Source: Verrucomicrobiota bacterium
GTDB taxonomy: Bacteria; Verrucomicrobiota; Verrucomicrobiia; JABWAM01
Length of the DNA: 54,597 bases
Direction: 5' to 3'
NCBI GenBank assembly: GCA_013288215.1
Contig: JABDCI010000008.1
Span: 1-54,597, forward strand
Under the pieces are notes generated by a model that was not told the origin of the DNA, did no database searches, and worked only from the letters and a program-made list of their open reading frames with translations. This document shows positions 27,918 to 36,908 of the stretch, piece after piece. Each line of letters begins with the position of its first letter. Position 1 is the stretch's first letter. The position numbers and the translations under genes were made by a program.

Positions 27918-29171
27918 TCAAGCCTTGAGCTTCACCCATACCAGCAGGCCGGCCATGGCAGCCAACGTCACCGGCACGCCCAAGCGGGCGAAATCACGGA
28001 AGGAAATGTTGATCCCCAGTTCGCGCGCTTGTTGGACGACGATGATGTTGGACACGCTGCCGAGGATGATGAGGCTGCCGCCAAAGCTGTTGGCCAAGGC
28101 CAACACATAGGCCGTCGGCAGATGAGCCACGTTAACCACCTTCACGAGCAGCAGCACCGCAGCGGAGTTATTGACCAGATTGGAAAGCACGGCCGTCACC
28201 AGGGCCAGCATGGAGAGCGATTGGAGGTTCAAGCCTCCGCGCGCGAGCCAGTGCACGGCTTGTTCGCCGCAACCTGTGGCCTGGAAGACGCCGGTTACCA
28301 CGAACAATCCCATAAACAAGACCAGAATGGGCCAGTCCACCAGCCCTAGCAAATCTTCGGTGCGGAATTTCGTGCTAGCGAGATGAATTCCAGCGGCGGT
28401 CAAGGCAATGATTTCCTTGGGCACCGACGAAAAAAAGAACGCAATGACCAATCCCAGGATGACCAAACCTTTTATCGTGTGCGGGCGGTTGAACGGAGTG
28501 GGAGATGGCTTTACGCTGGCCGGCACCGACGCAGTGGACGCGAGATCATAGCGGGACATCGTCCAAATGAGCGCATAAGCACAACTGAGTGCAAACAACA
28601 CCGGCAAGATACACCAAAATGCGTAGCGCCCGAAATCCAGCCCGGCAATCTGGGCAATCATCATATCTTGCGGATTGCCGACCAGTGTGGCGGCCGCACC
28701 GATGTTGCTGGCAATCGCCAACGCGATGAGGAATGGGACGGGATTGAGTTGCCGGCGGAGCAAGGCGGTCGCCACGACCGGCGTGAAGACAAAACAGACA
28801 ATGTCATGGTTCAGAAACGCCGACAACCCCGCTGTCACCAGCATCAGGGTCAGCAAAAACCGCGCGGGATTTTCGAGCTGTGCCGAAATGTTGTTGGCGA
28901 CCTGATCGAAAAAACCAGACAGGCGCAACTGTGCCGACAGGACAAAAAAACCGAACAAGAGAAGGACCGTTGGCCAGTTGATGAAACCGATCACAGTCGT
29001 CGTCGGCAGACCGGAAAAGATCAGGATCGCAATCGCACCCAGCAACGCGATGCCGGTACGGTTCAATTTCAAGCCCGGCACATGACCCAACGCGATGCCG
29101 AAATAGGTGAGCGCGAAAATTGCCAACACCGCCGGCGTTGCGGGAGAAGGGTTGACGGTGGGGACACTCAT
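27918..29171 (-). CDS. SLC13/ArsB-NhaD superfamily permease
   Basis: Polytopic; GLSAFLNHDIVCFVFTPVV, IASNIGAAATLVGNPQDMMIA, ALANSFGGSLIILGSVSNIIVVQQA. Confidence 0.85.
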   Translation of the reverse strand: MSVPTVNPSPATPAVLAIFALTYFGIALGHVPGLKLNRTGIALLGAIAILIFSGLPTTTVIGFINWPTVLLLFGFFVLSAQLRLSGFFDQVANNISAQLENPARFLLTLMLVTAGLSAFLNHDIVCFVFTPVVATALLRRQLNPVPFLIALAIASNIGAAATLVGNPQDMMIAQIAGLDFGRYAFWCILPVLFALSCAYALIWTMSRYDLASTASVPASVKPSPTPFNRPHTIKGLVILGLVIAFFFSSVPKEIIALTAAGIHLASTKFRTEDLLGLVDWPILVLFMGLFVVTGVFQATGCGEQAVHWLARGGLNLQSLSMLALVTAVLSNLVNNSAAVLLLVKVVNVAHLPTAYVLALANSFGGSLIILGSVSNIIVVQQARELGINISFRDFARLGVPVTLAAMAGLLVWVKLKA

Positions 29172-29413
29172 ACCGGGCCTTTGGCGCAGGTCTGCAACTG
29201 AGTTGCGATTGTGGTCCGGCTCTATGCTATCCCGTCATGAATGGACGTCAAACCTCGATTTTAACAGGAATGCGAGCTTGAATGCTTTATCGGTGCCGGT
29301 TCGAAAAAGGGTTATTCAAACACTTGATTGGAAAAGCATGCTTTTGTCGCATCCACTGGAACCTCCCCGTTCTTACGGCCGAAGGATTTATTCGCGCTGA
29401 CCAATGCAGATTA

Positions 29414-30322
29414 TTATTTACAAAACCAGCCGAGCGACATCCAGTTTTGGAACCAGCGTTGAACGCGTTCTATTTTTTTTCCCATGTCGGCGTTGTTTGG
29501 TGAAAAGGCGGCGGCGCAGGCTGCTTTCAAGGTCACGCCCTTTTTAAGGGCAAGCAGGATGCGGTAGGCTTCCGGCTCGAGGTTTTTGAAATAGATGACA
29601 TGGTTCATCCGATGGACGGCTACAAAGGTTTTTTGAGGCTTTGGGAGGGGCGTTTTTTTGCGTCGCGTCGTTTTTCGCTCCGCATTCATGGCGTTACTTG
29701 CCTCGGAACGAAGAGAGGATTCACGTTTTTTGATGGCGATGAGGAAATCATCAACTGGATATTCAAACTCGAGCAGTTGGAGATAAGGCTGGAGTTTTAA
29801 GCGCAGGCGCGAAGGGTCTTTTCCCTCAAGATCTTCCTTGGTCAGGATAGGGCGAGCTTCACCATCGAATGCCTCGATTTGCGCCCATTCGAACCGGACG
29901 GTGTCGAGCGCCAGCTGGTGGTTGTGGGATGCGGTCCATCGCGATTCCTCGCCCAGGAATGTTTCAAGACGGCTGCCGAGATTGCGCAACGTGAAACTCT
30001 GTGAGGGATAACGCTCGATATAGCTCTCGGCCAGCTTCATGAATTTGCGCTCTCCAATGACCGCGCGCAGACCTGGAAAATCCTCGTAAAAACAATCGAG
30101 AAGGCGGAACCAATATTGCCGGTTGTAGATCTCGAGCCGCTCGAATGACGTGAGCCGGTCATTCGGTTTGATGAAGGTTGCCGCGACGTCGGAAGTCCGT
30201 CGTCCATCCTTCCAACGGAGTTGCATCCGGTTTTGCGGTGTCAGCGGATGCATGATCGCTCCGGCCATCAGCCGCTGGAGGTCTCTCAATTGTGATAGGG
30301 TGCTTGCATCAGGTCGCGACAT
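29414..30322 (-). CDS. bufC: DUF2063 MNIO-partner protein (BufC/HvfC-like)
   Basis: LQRLMAGAIMHPL...RLEIYNRQYWFRLLDCFYEDFPGLRAVIGERKFMKLAESYIERYPSQSFTLRNLGSRLETFL; overlaps the upstream gene by 14 bp. Confidence 0.8.
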   Translation of the reverse strand: MSRPDASTLSQLRDLQRLMAGAIMHPLTPQNRMQLRWKDGRRTSDVAATFIKPNDRLTSFERLEIYNRQYWFRLLDCFYEDFPGLRAVIGERKFMKLAESYIERYPSQSFTLRNLGSRLETFLGEESRWTASHNHQLALDTVRFEWAQIEAFDGEARPILTKEDLEGKDPSRLRLKLQPYLQLLEFEYPVDDFLIAIKKRESSLRSEASNAMNAERKTTRRKKTPLPKPQKTFVAVHRMNHVIYFKNLEPEAYRILLALKKGVTLKAACAAAFSPNNADMGKKIERVQRWFQNWMSLGWFCK

Positions 30323-31178
30323 ATTCGTGATGGAGTGTCTTTCGAAATTGGTTGGCTTTGAGGGCTTCACGGTGGACCTCCTGGAATGAAGGGATGCGGT
30401 CGTCCCATTCCAGAAGCGTGGCGGTGTCACCCACCAGACGGACAGCATGCGCGTAAAGTTTCCACACGTTGTTCAGCACGGGATGATCATGGGTGTCGAG
30501 GATGTATTTTTCGTACTTCGAATGGCCAGCGATATGGATTTGCGCCACGCGATTGTGAGGGACGCTGTCAAGATAGTCGTAGGGATTGAAGGAATGGTTT
30601 TTTGAGGATACGTAAATATTGTTCACGTCGAGCAAAATGCCGCAATCCGCCAGTTCGACCACCTCGGAAAGAAACTCCCACTCGGTCATCTCCGAGGCAT
30701 GGAATTCCGCGTAACTGCTCACATTTTCCACAGCGATGGGAACTTCGAGAAAATCGCGCGTCTCTCGGATCTTTTGGGCGGTGAAGCGCGCCGCCGCGAA
30801 CGTATACGGCATGGGCAGCAGATCGTGGGTATAGGTGCCATCCACGCTTCCCCAGCACAGATGGTCGGAAAGCCAGGGGGTCTGTGTGCGCTTGACGAGG
30901 GTTTTCAGACGTTTCAGATGCATGCGGTTCAGGGGTTCAGCGGAACCGAAATACATCGAAACCCCATGCTGGACCACACGGTATTGTTCTAGGATGCGTT
31001 CGAGGATTTGAAGAGGCCTTCCTCCATCGACCATGAAGTTCTCGGAGATGATTTCAAACCAGTCGACTGCAGGCTTGCGTGTCAAAATGTGGTCGTAATG
31101 GGGGATGCGCAGGCCAATGCCCACTCCAAGATTGGTGAAACCGTTGAATCGGTTTGCCGGCATGGGGGAAGGTTCCAC
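30309..31178 (-). CDS. bufB: MNIO family (DUF692) RiPP-modifying enzyme (BufB/HvfB-like)
   Basis: GVGIGLRIPHYDHIL, DWFEIISENFM, VVQHGVSMYFG, SDHLCWGS, LLPMPYT, VENVSSYAEFH, GILLDVNNIYVSSKNH, IHIAGHSKYEKYILDTHDHPV, LLEWDDRIP. Confidence 0.92.
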   Translation of the reverse strand: MEPSPMPANRFNGFTNLGVGIGLRIPHYDHILTRKPAVDWFEIISENFMVDGGRPLQILERILEQYRVVQHGVSMYFGSAEPLNRMHLKRLKTLVKRTQTPWLSDHLCWGSVDGTYTHDLLPMPYTFAAARFTAQKIRETRDFLEVPIAVENVSSYAEFHASEMTEWEFLSEVVELADCGILLDVNNIYVSSKNHSFNPYDYLDSVPHNRVAQIHIAGHSKYEKYILDTHDHPVLNNVWKLYAHAVRLVGDTATLLEWDDRIPSFQEVHREALKANQFRKTLHHEYVAT

Positions 31179-31223
31179 CAGGGACCGGAAGTCAATCCGA
31201 TCCCTGGAGAATGATCCGGAATT

Positions 31224-31529
31224 TTACTTTTCGCTCTGGGTTTTGCAACCACCCTTGCCTTTGCAGGTGTTTTTGCCTTTGCAACCGTTGTCTCCGGCTT
31301 TGCAGCCACCCTGGCCCTTGCAATCGTTCTGGCCCTTGCAATCATGTTTTCCCTTGCATCCATCTTTGCCGCTGCACCCGTCTTTGCCGCTGCATCCCAT
31401 TTTTTCGACGCTCAGAGACGAGATGCCAGCCTTGCCGCTGTCCAATGTGCCAGCATAGGCGGAAGTTGTGCCGGCAATCAAACCGGCGATGGCTGCGCTT
31501 GCGATCAGTGCTTTCGTTTTTTTGTTCAT
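31224..31529 (-). CDS. bufA: Cys-rich bufferin-like precursor peptide
   Basis: Signal peptide ending near SAYA, then nine Cys mostly at 6-residue period (GC-SGKDGC-SGKDGC-KGKHDC-KGQNDC-KGQGGC-KAGDNGC-KGKNTC-KGKGGC), directly upstream of DUF692. Confidence 0.8.
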   Translation of the reverse strand: MNKKTKALIASAAIAGLIAGTTSAYAGTLDSGKAGISSLSVEKMGCSGKDGCSGKDGCKGKHDCKGQNDCKGQGGCKAGDNGCKGKNTCKGKGGCKTQSEK

Positions 31530-31749
31530 GAGTTCCTGGTTTCTTCTTTAGTTGGATTTGGGTCCGACCGTTTTTCCTAAGAGCATCTACCGTCACGAAC
31601 ACGATCAAAAAAGTCAATGTCTCTCATTTGTCTGAAAGCAGGATGCATTGGGATTGGGAGCTACGAATTCCTTGCAAGGAATTGCTATGTCCTTCTGCGT
31701 TTGCGCAAACCAGAAGTTGCGGAAGACCTTGTTTAAGAAATTTTACTTT

Positions 31750-31955
31750 AATGATCATCCCGCAATCACTCATGCACGGCATGACGGCTTGGGCTACTTT
31801 GGGATGGCGAGCGGCCACTCCGTTGCAGCCTGGGTGCTTAGCATAGATTGACCGAGTTCAAAGGCCAAGGCCCTGCCTGCTATTGTAGATGACGATCTTC
31901 TTGGATGGGGTCATTTCTCCCACTCTTCACCCGCGGTCAAGGTCAAAGCAAAACA
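31750..31955 (-). pseudogene. Decayed, internally deleted paralogue of the 42.0-43.1 kb gene
   Basis: Minus strand matches both the leader (GCTTTGACCTTGACCGC...GAGTGGGAG) and the 3' end (GCAACGGAGTGGCCGCTCGCCATC...GTAGCCCAAGCC) of that gene with the middle missing. Confidence 0.5.
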
Positions 31956-32049
31956 AAGTGGCATCCGCAGTGCTCCTCTATATCTGCGAAAGAGTGACCC
32001 ACCGAAAGAGCGGCATTCTTGGATAAGAAAAAATTTATCAGGATAAAGC

Positions 32050-32529
32050 ATGCCTTTTCTCAGTGATGATAATCTTATCAATTGGCATACTAAAGGGTTG
32101 GCATGGACTTTGATTCTGGGATGCCTGGTAGGAGTTGGCTGTGGGAGAAATCCCACTCAGAATGTGCGTAGTTGGGTTCGTGAAACCAACATTGTGGTGG
32201 TTGGCCAAATCTATACTTATCGATTAAAACTGCCTTCGGAAACGAAGGGTGCTCGGTATTTCTGGGATGCCAATCTTGCCATCGATAATGTTCTCCAAGG
32301 CGACCTCCCTATGAATACGCTGCATGTGAACTGGGATGAAGCCGAATGGGAAAATATTCCAGAATATGATCTTGGCAATAAAGGGATTTGGTTTTTAAGT
32401 CTCAAAGTAAGATCTCGTGAAGAAAAAACCTATGTGGTATTGGCCTATCTTCCGATAAGTTATCTTCCCGAAGTTAAAAAGTATGTCAGCATAACTCCGC
32501 CTGACGCCCTGGTTCGTCGTCTCCATTAG
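32050..32529 (+). CDS. Hypothetical lipoprotein/secreted protein
   Basis: Intact 159-aa ORF with hydrophobic segment and lipobox-like LVGVGC. Confidence 0.55.
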   Translation: MPFLSDDNLINWHTKGLAWTLILGCLVGVGCGRNPTQNVRSWVRETNIVVVGQIYTYRLKLPSETKGARYFWDANLAIDNVLQGDLPMNTLHVNWDEAEWENIPEYDLGNKGIWFLSLKVRSREEKTYVVLAYLPISYLPEVKKYVSITPPDALVRRLH

Positions 32530-32592
32530 TCAAACCTGAAAATGGCACTCCAAACGGTTGCTGGATCGAATTGCTTCAAAAATGGAGGCTTT

Positions 32593-32882
32593 GTGCGTTA
32601 TCCATTAATCACCATATTGTTTCTGTTAGTCATTGATTCGTTTCATTGGGGTTATACGTTTGGGTGGTGAATTTTTACGATCCCAACGTTCAAAAGGTGC
32701 TATCTGAACCATTTGTTTTCCCGATTCCTCTCAATGAAAAGAAAAACTTTCGGAAGGCGCATGAAAACGATTCGGTGGCGATACTTTTTGAGAAGGAAGA
32801 CGCTCAAATCAACGGGGTCGACGCAAAATTAAGGCAGGAGTGCAAAAATCAAGCAACTGCAAGCCATGTGACTAGTCCCTGA
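32593..32882 (+). pseudogene. Small hypothetical secreted protein, probably frameshifted
   Basis: GGAGG then GTG start gives VRYPLITILFLLVIDSFHWGYTFGW* (stop 32668-32670); frame +1 continues as WVVNFYDPNVQKVLSEPFVFPIP... to 32882. Confidence 0.4.
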
Positions 32883-32939
32883 ACCAAAGTGAATTTACTT
32901 AGGGAGGGACAAGTGTCACCATCGGTTTGATTTACCTCC

Positions 32940-33542
32940 ATGAACCCAGAATTCAAACGTGCCACTGACGAGCCTGTTTTCTGGGACGAGCGGTATCGTA
33001 CAGGCAAGACGCCTTGGGACTTCGGCACTATTCCCGAGGGTCTCCGGAATTTCCTTGTTCAAGAGAAAGAGCGTGGGCGGGTGCTCATTCCAGGTTGCGG
33101 GTCTGGCTATGAAGTTGAAGCTTTTTGTCGCGCTGGATGGGATGTTCTTGGTGTGGATTTTAGCGAAGCCGCCGTCACACGGGCTCGCAAGCTACTTGGA
33201 CAATATTCGTCGTGTGTCATCCAAGCCAATTTTTTTGATCCCGCAGTCATTTCCAATTCCTATGACGTCATCTACGAGTGCACTTTTCTTTGCGCTTTAC
33301 CACCACAACGATGGCAATCTTGCGTTCAGCGCATCTTAGAACTTCTTCGACCCTCAGGAAGATGGCTTGGATTCTTTTTTTATGGCCAGGAAGCAGATTC
33401 TCCGCCATATCCACTATCGCCGGAATGGGCCAAGAAATTGCTCTCAGGAAACTTCAGAGCCATAGAAGACCTCCCAGTTCGTGATTCGCTCCCTCTTTTT
33501 GCCGGAAGAGAACGATGGCAAATTTGGCAAAGAGCTGCATAA
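32940..33542 (+). CDS. TPMT-family SAM-dependent methyltransferase
   Basis: FWDERYRTGKTPWDFGTIPEGL...VLIPGCGSGYEVEAFCRAGWDVLGVDFSEAAVTRAR. Confidence 0.9.
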   Translation: MNPEFKRATDEPVFWDERYRTGKTPWDFGTIPEGLRNFLVQEKERGRVLIPGCGSGYEVEAFCRAGWDVLGVDFSEAAVTRARKLLGQYSSCVIQANFFDPAVISNSYDVIYECTFLCALPPQRWQSCVQRILELLRPSGRWLGFFFYGQEADSPPYPLSPEWAKKLLSGNFRAIEDLPVRDSLPLFAGRERWQIWQRAA

Positions 33543-33544
33543 AC

Positions 33545-33608
33545 GGTTGCGGTTGCAAGATTGAACCAAATCATCTCTTGGTTGAGGGAAGTGAAGTTGT
33601 TGAATCAC
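33545..33608 (+). repeat. Intergenic repeat, copy 1 (5'-truncated)
   Basis: GGTTGCGGTTGCAAGATTGAACCAAATCATCTCTTGGTTGAGGGAAGTGAAGTTGTTGAATCA. Confidence 0.75.
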
Positions 33609-34375
33609 CTCACTTGACGGAGGTGCCTCCCTGCTCGTTGGGGTAAAGCGAAAAGACACACGAGAATGAACGCTGCGATCGCTGCCGAAGCGAGTGGGCG
33701 GCTCATATTAAGGCCGCCGTGGTCCACCGGCTTATCGAGGAAATCGCCGACAGTAGCACCGAGGGGTCTTGTAAGGATGAAGGCCGCCCAAAATAGCAGG
33801 ACGGGGGAAATTTTCGTCCAGAAATAAAGAGCCGCAATCACCGCCAGGCCAGCGGCAAAAACAAACGCGCCGCGCTCGTAGCCGAGTCCTCCGGTATCGG
33901 CCATCCAGTCACCCAGCGCGGTGCCAAGAGTCTGCGAGAAGGTAATGGCCGCCCAGTAAAAGCCTTCCACTTTCGGGGTAGTGACGCTGTTCACCGAAAT
34001 GGTTCTCTCCGACCAATACCAAAGGCCCAGAACGGCCATCAGGCAGACAAATAAAAGTGTCGAGCCACCCGTATAACCGAGGCCGAGAGACCGGTCGGCA
34101 AGATCAGCCATCGTTGTTCCAAAGGTGGTAGAGGCAACGATGGTCGCCCAATAAAGAAAAGGATGGAATTTCTTTGCCAAGATCTGAGCGATCACAAACA
34201 CGATAAGCAGCCCCAGGAAGAGCGCCGTGCCGACAAAATAACCCCAGTTAAGCGTCATCGTGATAGAATCGCCGCCGGTTTCGCCCAGTGTCGTTGCGGC
34301 GATCTTGATGACCCAGAACGCAAGGGTAACTTCCGGGACCTTGCTCAGTGTTTCCTGTTTGTCTGCTCTATCCAT
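33605..34375 (-). CDS. COG4705-like membrane protein
   Basis: Repeated GDxxxD-type membrane units (KIAATTLGETGGDSITMTLNWGYFVGTALF; WATIVASTTFGTTMADLADRSLGLGYTGGS). Confidence 0.75.
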   Translation of the reverse strand: MDRADKQETLSKVPEVTLAFWVIKIAATTLGETGGDSITMTLNWGYFVGTALFLGLLIVFVIAQILAKKFHPFLYWATIVASTTFGTTMADLADRSLGLGYTGGSTLLFVCLMAVLGLWYWSERTISVNSVTTPKVEGFYWAAITFSQTLGTALGDWMADTGGLGYERGAFVFAAGLAVIAALYFWTKISPVLLFWAAFILTRPLGATVGDFLDKPVDHGGLNMSRPLASAAIAAFILVCLFALPQRAGRHLRQVR

Positions 34376-34495
34376 GATGTTGTGTCTTGTCCTCTTGTGT
34401 CCAGATCGACAGCGTAGCTGATGGCGTGAAGATAATCGAACCCTCAATCTGACGCCAGTCACGTTTTGAGAGGGGCAATTGGTCCTGTCCGTGTA

Positions 34496-34551
34496 GCCCA
34501 ACTTTAAGGCAAGTCGTTCTTGTACGATGGGTACAAGAATTCGCGTTGGGC
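34496..34551. other. Nested inverted repeat (stem within stem)
   Basis: Outer GCCCAAC (34496-34502)/GTTGGGC (34545-34551); inner TTCTTGTAC (34517-34525)/GTACAAGAA (34531-34539). Confidence 0.7.
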
Positions 34552-34566
34552 TGCTTCAATTTTATT

Positions 34567-34612
34567 TGGAACCAGATCACCTCTTAGCTGCATGAGTGAA
34601 TCTGCTCAAAGA
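34567..34612 (+). repeat. Intergenic repeat, copy 2 (diverged, truncated)
   Basis: GGAACCAGATCACCTCTTAGCTGCATGAGTGAATCTGCTCAAAG. Confidence 0.55.
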
Positions 34613-34664
34613 CGGGGTTCTTTTTAACCAACGAAAGCACCGACAACGGAGGAATGATGGCCTG

Positions 34665-35087
34665 TCAGTAAAACCCCATTTTTGCCAGCCATTTTTTCAG
34701 GGGGGGCGGCTCTTCAAAAACCTTCCAGACTGTCTCCACCAGAGGGGAAAAATCCGAAGATTTTTCGACAAAATGGATCGGCCGACCGTCAATGCCATCA
34801 TCCAGTCTGCGTTTATAGCTCGAAATAAAGATCACTTTGATTCGTGGGGCTATCCCCCGGATGCGCTCCACCAATTGTACGCCATCCATGCGAGGCATAA
34901 TGATATCCGTCAAAACCATGTCGATGACGGAAGAATTTTGACGAAAGATCTCCAACGCTGCTTCCCCACCTTCCGCCTCCAACACATGGCAGCCGCTTTC
35001 CTTCAACGCCATGGAGATCAACCTCCGGTCCCCAGGATTGTCATCCACCACCAAAACGGTTTTCTCCTTTGGAGGTAAAATGGTCAT
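34665..35087 (-). CDS. Single-domain response regulator
   Basis: VLVVDDNPGDRRLISMALKESG...DMVLTDIIMPRMDGVQLVERIR...VIFISSYKR. Confidence 0.9.
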   Translation of the reverse strand: MTILPPKEKTVLVVDDNPGDRRLISMALKESGCHVLEAEGGEAALEIFRQNSSVIDMVLTDIIMPRMDGVQLVERIRGIAPRIKVIFISSYKRRLDDGIDGRPIHFVEKSSDFSPLVETVWKVFEEPPPLKKWLAKMGFY

Positions 35088-36661
35088 GAATGGGGGCTTC
35101 CCTCAAGCGCAACTTGAATATTACCGCTCAGATCGGCAAGCCGAAAAGGTTTTTGGATAAAACCATTGGGAACTTCCTCCTCAAAAAGATTCGCACAGAC
35201 CTCCTTCGGATAACCGCTCATCAAAACAACACGCGCATGAGGATTGATTTGGCGGATCTTTTTCAACGTCTGCTCCCCATTCAAATGAGGCATGGTCATA
35301 TCGAGCAAAACCAAATCGATGTTCTTCTGGTAGTTGCGGTAACTCTCCACCCCTTCCATTCCATCACTGGCGTACAACACCTTGAATCCCAGGCTCTCGA
35401 TGCTTTCTCCCAGCAACTCCTGAATGCTTTTCTCATCATCCACCACCAAAATGATCCCCTGTCCGGACGGGGCACGCAGCGAAACTTCCCTGCCAGCCCG
35501 ATTTTTTTCCTTCCTCGGAGGCGCCGCCGAAACCGGAAATAAAATCGTGAAGGTCGAGCCTTTGCCACGTTCACTGACCACCTGCAGAGCCCCGTGGCAG
35601 GCCCGGACAATACCCTGGACTGCCGACAGACCAAGCCCACGCCCAAAATATTTCGTGGAAAAGAAAGGATCAAAAATACGCGTTCGGATGGCCGAATCAA
35701 TGCCACAACCCGTATCCGAAACTTCCAGACAGACATAGTCGCCTTCCGCAAGGCCCAACCCCCAAAGCGTTTTTCCCAAATAGTTGTCGTCGGCATGAAT
35801 CAGCCGAGTGCCAATCGTAATGATCCCCTGTTTAGAGCCGATGGCTTCCGCGGCATTTTGAACGAGATTCCTCACCAATTGGCGAAGTTGCGTGATGTCC
35901 GCCCGGATCAGCGGCATGGAATTTTCCAGTTGATGCTTCAATTGCACATCCCCCGCCACCGACTGCTGAAGAAAAGGCGACATCTCCTCAACCACCACAC
36001 TTAAATCATAGAGCAATTGCACACAATTGCCCTTTCCCGAATACGCGAGAAGCTGCTTGCAAAGCTCCGCCGCCCGGTCGCCAGCATCCCGGATCTGTGT
36101 GAATGCTTCCTTCATCACGCAGACCGGTGTCCCCTCGGCGCGAGCCAATTCCGCCCTGCCCAAAATCACCGTCAAAAGATTGTTGAAGTCATGGGCAATC
36201 CCTCCCGCCAGGGAAGCCAGACTTTCCAGTTTCTGATTCTCGATCAGCTTCGTGTGAAGCCGGTGGCGTTCAATGGCATGACAAACAGAATGGACCAGCA
36301 GATCGCCATCCACCATGCCTTTCACCAGATAATCCTGAGCGCCATGCTCAAGGGCCTGCATGGACAAACTCTCATCATTAATTCCGGTCAGTACCACGAT
36401 GGGTAATCCGGCGGCAGCCCCCCTCATCTTGAGAAGCGTGTCGAGCCCCTTGGAATCGGGAAGCCCCAGATCCAGAACCACCACATCCACCTCGGCTCCG
36501 GCCAAATATTCCAGCGCTTCGGACGAACGCAGGACATGCCGCACTTCAAATTCCACCTTGCTCTGCTCCAAATAGCCCCTCACCAGTGCGGCATCGCCCA
36601 CACTGTCCTCTACAAGCAATACTTGGACGGGCTGGTCATTCCATGCAAGGAAGGCAAACAT
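35084..36661 (-). CDS. REC-HisKA-HATPase-REC hybrid histidine kinase
   Basis: N-terminal REC (LVEDSVGDAALVRGYLEQ), H-box LAGGIAHDFNNLLTVILG, C-terminal REC (ILVVDDEKSIQELLGESI...LLDMTMPHLNGEQTLKKI). Confidence 0.92.
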   Translation of the reverse strand: MFAFLAWNDQPVQVLLVEDSVGDAALVRGYLEQSKVEFEVRHVLRSSEALEYLAGAEVDVVVLDLGLPDSKGLDTLLKMRGAAAGLPIVVLTGINDESLSMQALEHGAQDYLVKGMVDGDLLVHSVCHAIERHRLHTKLIENQKLESLASLAGGIAHDFNNLLTVILGRAELARAEGTPVCVMKEAFTQIRDAGDRAAELCKQLLAYSGKGNCVQLLYDLSVVVEEMSPFLQQSVAGDVQLKHQLENSMPLIRADITQLRQLVRNLVQNAAEAIGSKQGIITIGTRLIHADDNYLGKTLWGLGLAEGDYVCLEVSDTGCGIDSAIRTRIFDPFFSTKYFGRGLGLSAVQGIVRACHGALQVVSERGKGSTFTILFPVSAAPPRKEKNRAGREVSLRAPSGQGIILVVDDEKSIQELLGESIESLGFKVLYASDGMEGVESYRNYQKNIDLVLLDMTMPHLNGEQTLKKIRQINPHARVVLMSGYPKEVCANLFEEEVPNGFIQKPFRLADLSGNIQVALEGSPHS

Positions 36662-36908
36662 CGGATTCTCCTCCCACTGGGTGCCTAATTAAAGGTAATC
36701 CAAAAAAAACTTAACTCAATCTTTAGACGGAAATTGTTTATTTCATACTGAATTTTGACAAGCCTAAAGTGCTTGGTTTTCTCAACATTTCCAGCTGTCC
36801 ACAATTATAAGAGCATCAATCCTAATTCAGTAGACGAGAAATTATTCTTAATCAAAAATGTTCATACGCTGGAACGAGACAGAAAGTTGCGCACAGAAAC
36901 CCTATTGG

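Noticed and set aside
31224-31529. Metallothionein interpretation of the Cys-rich peptide
   Set aside because: The signal peptide and the adjacent DUF692/DUF2063 genes fit a MNIO RiPP precursor better
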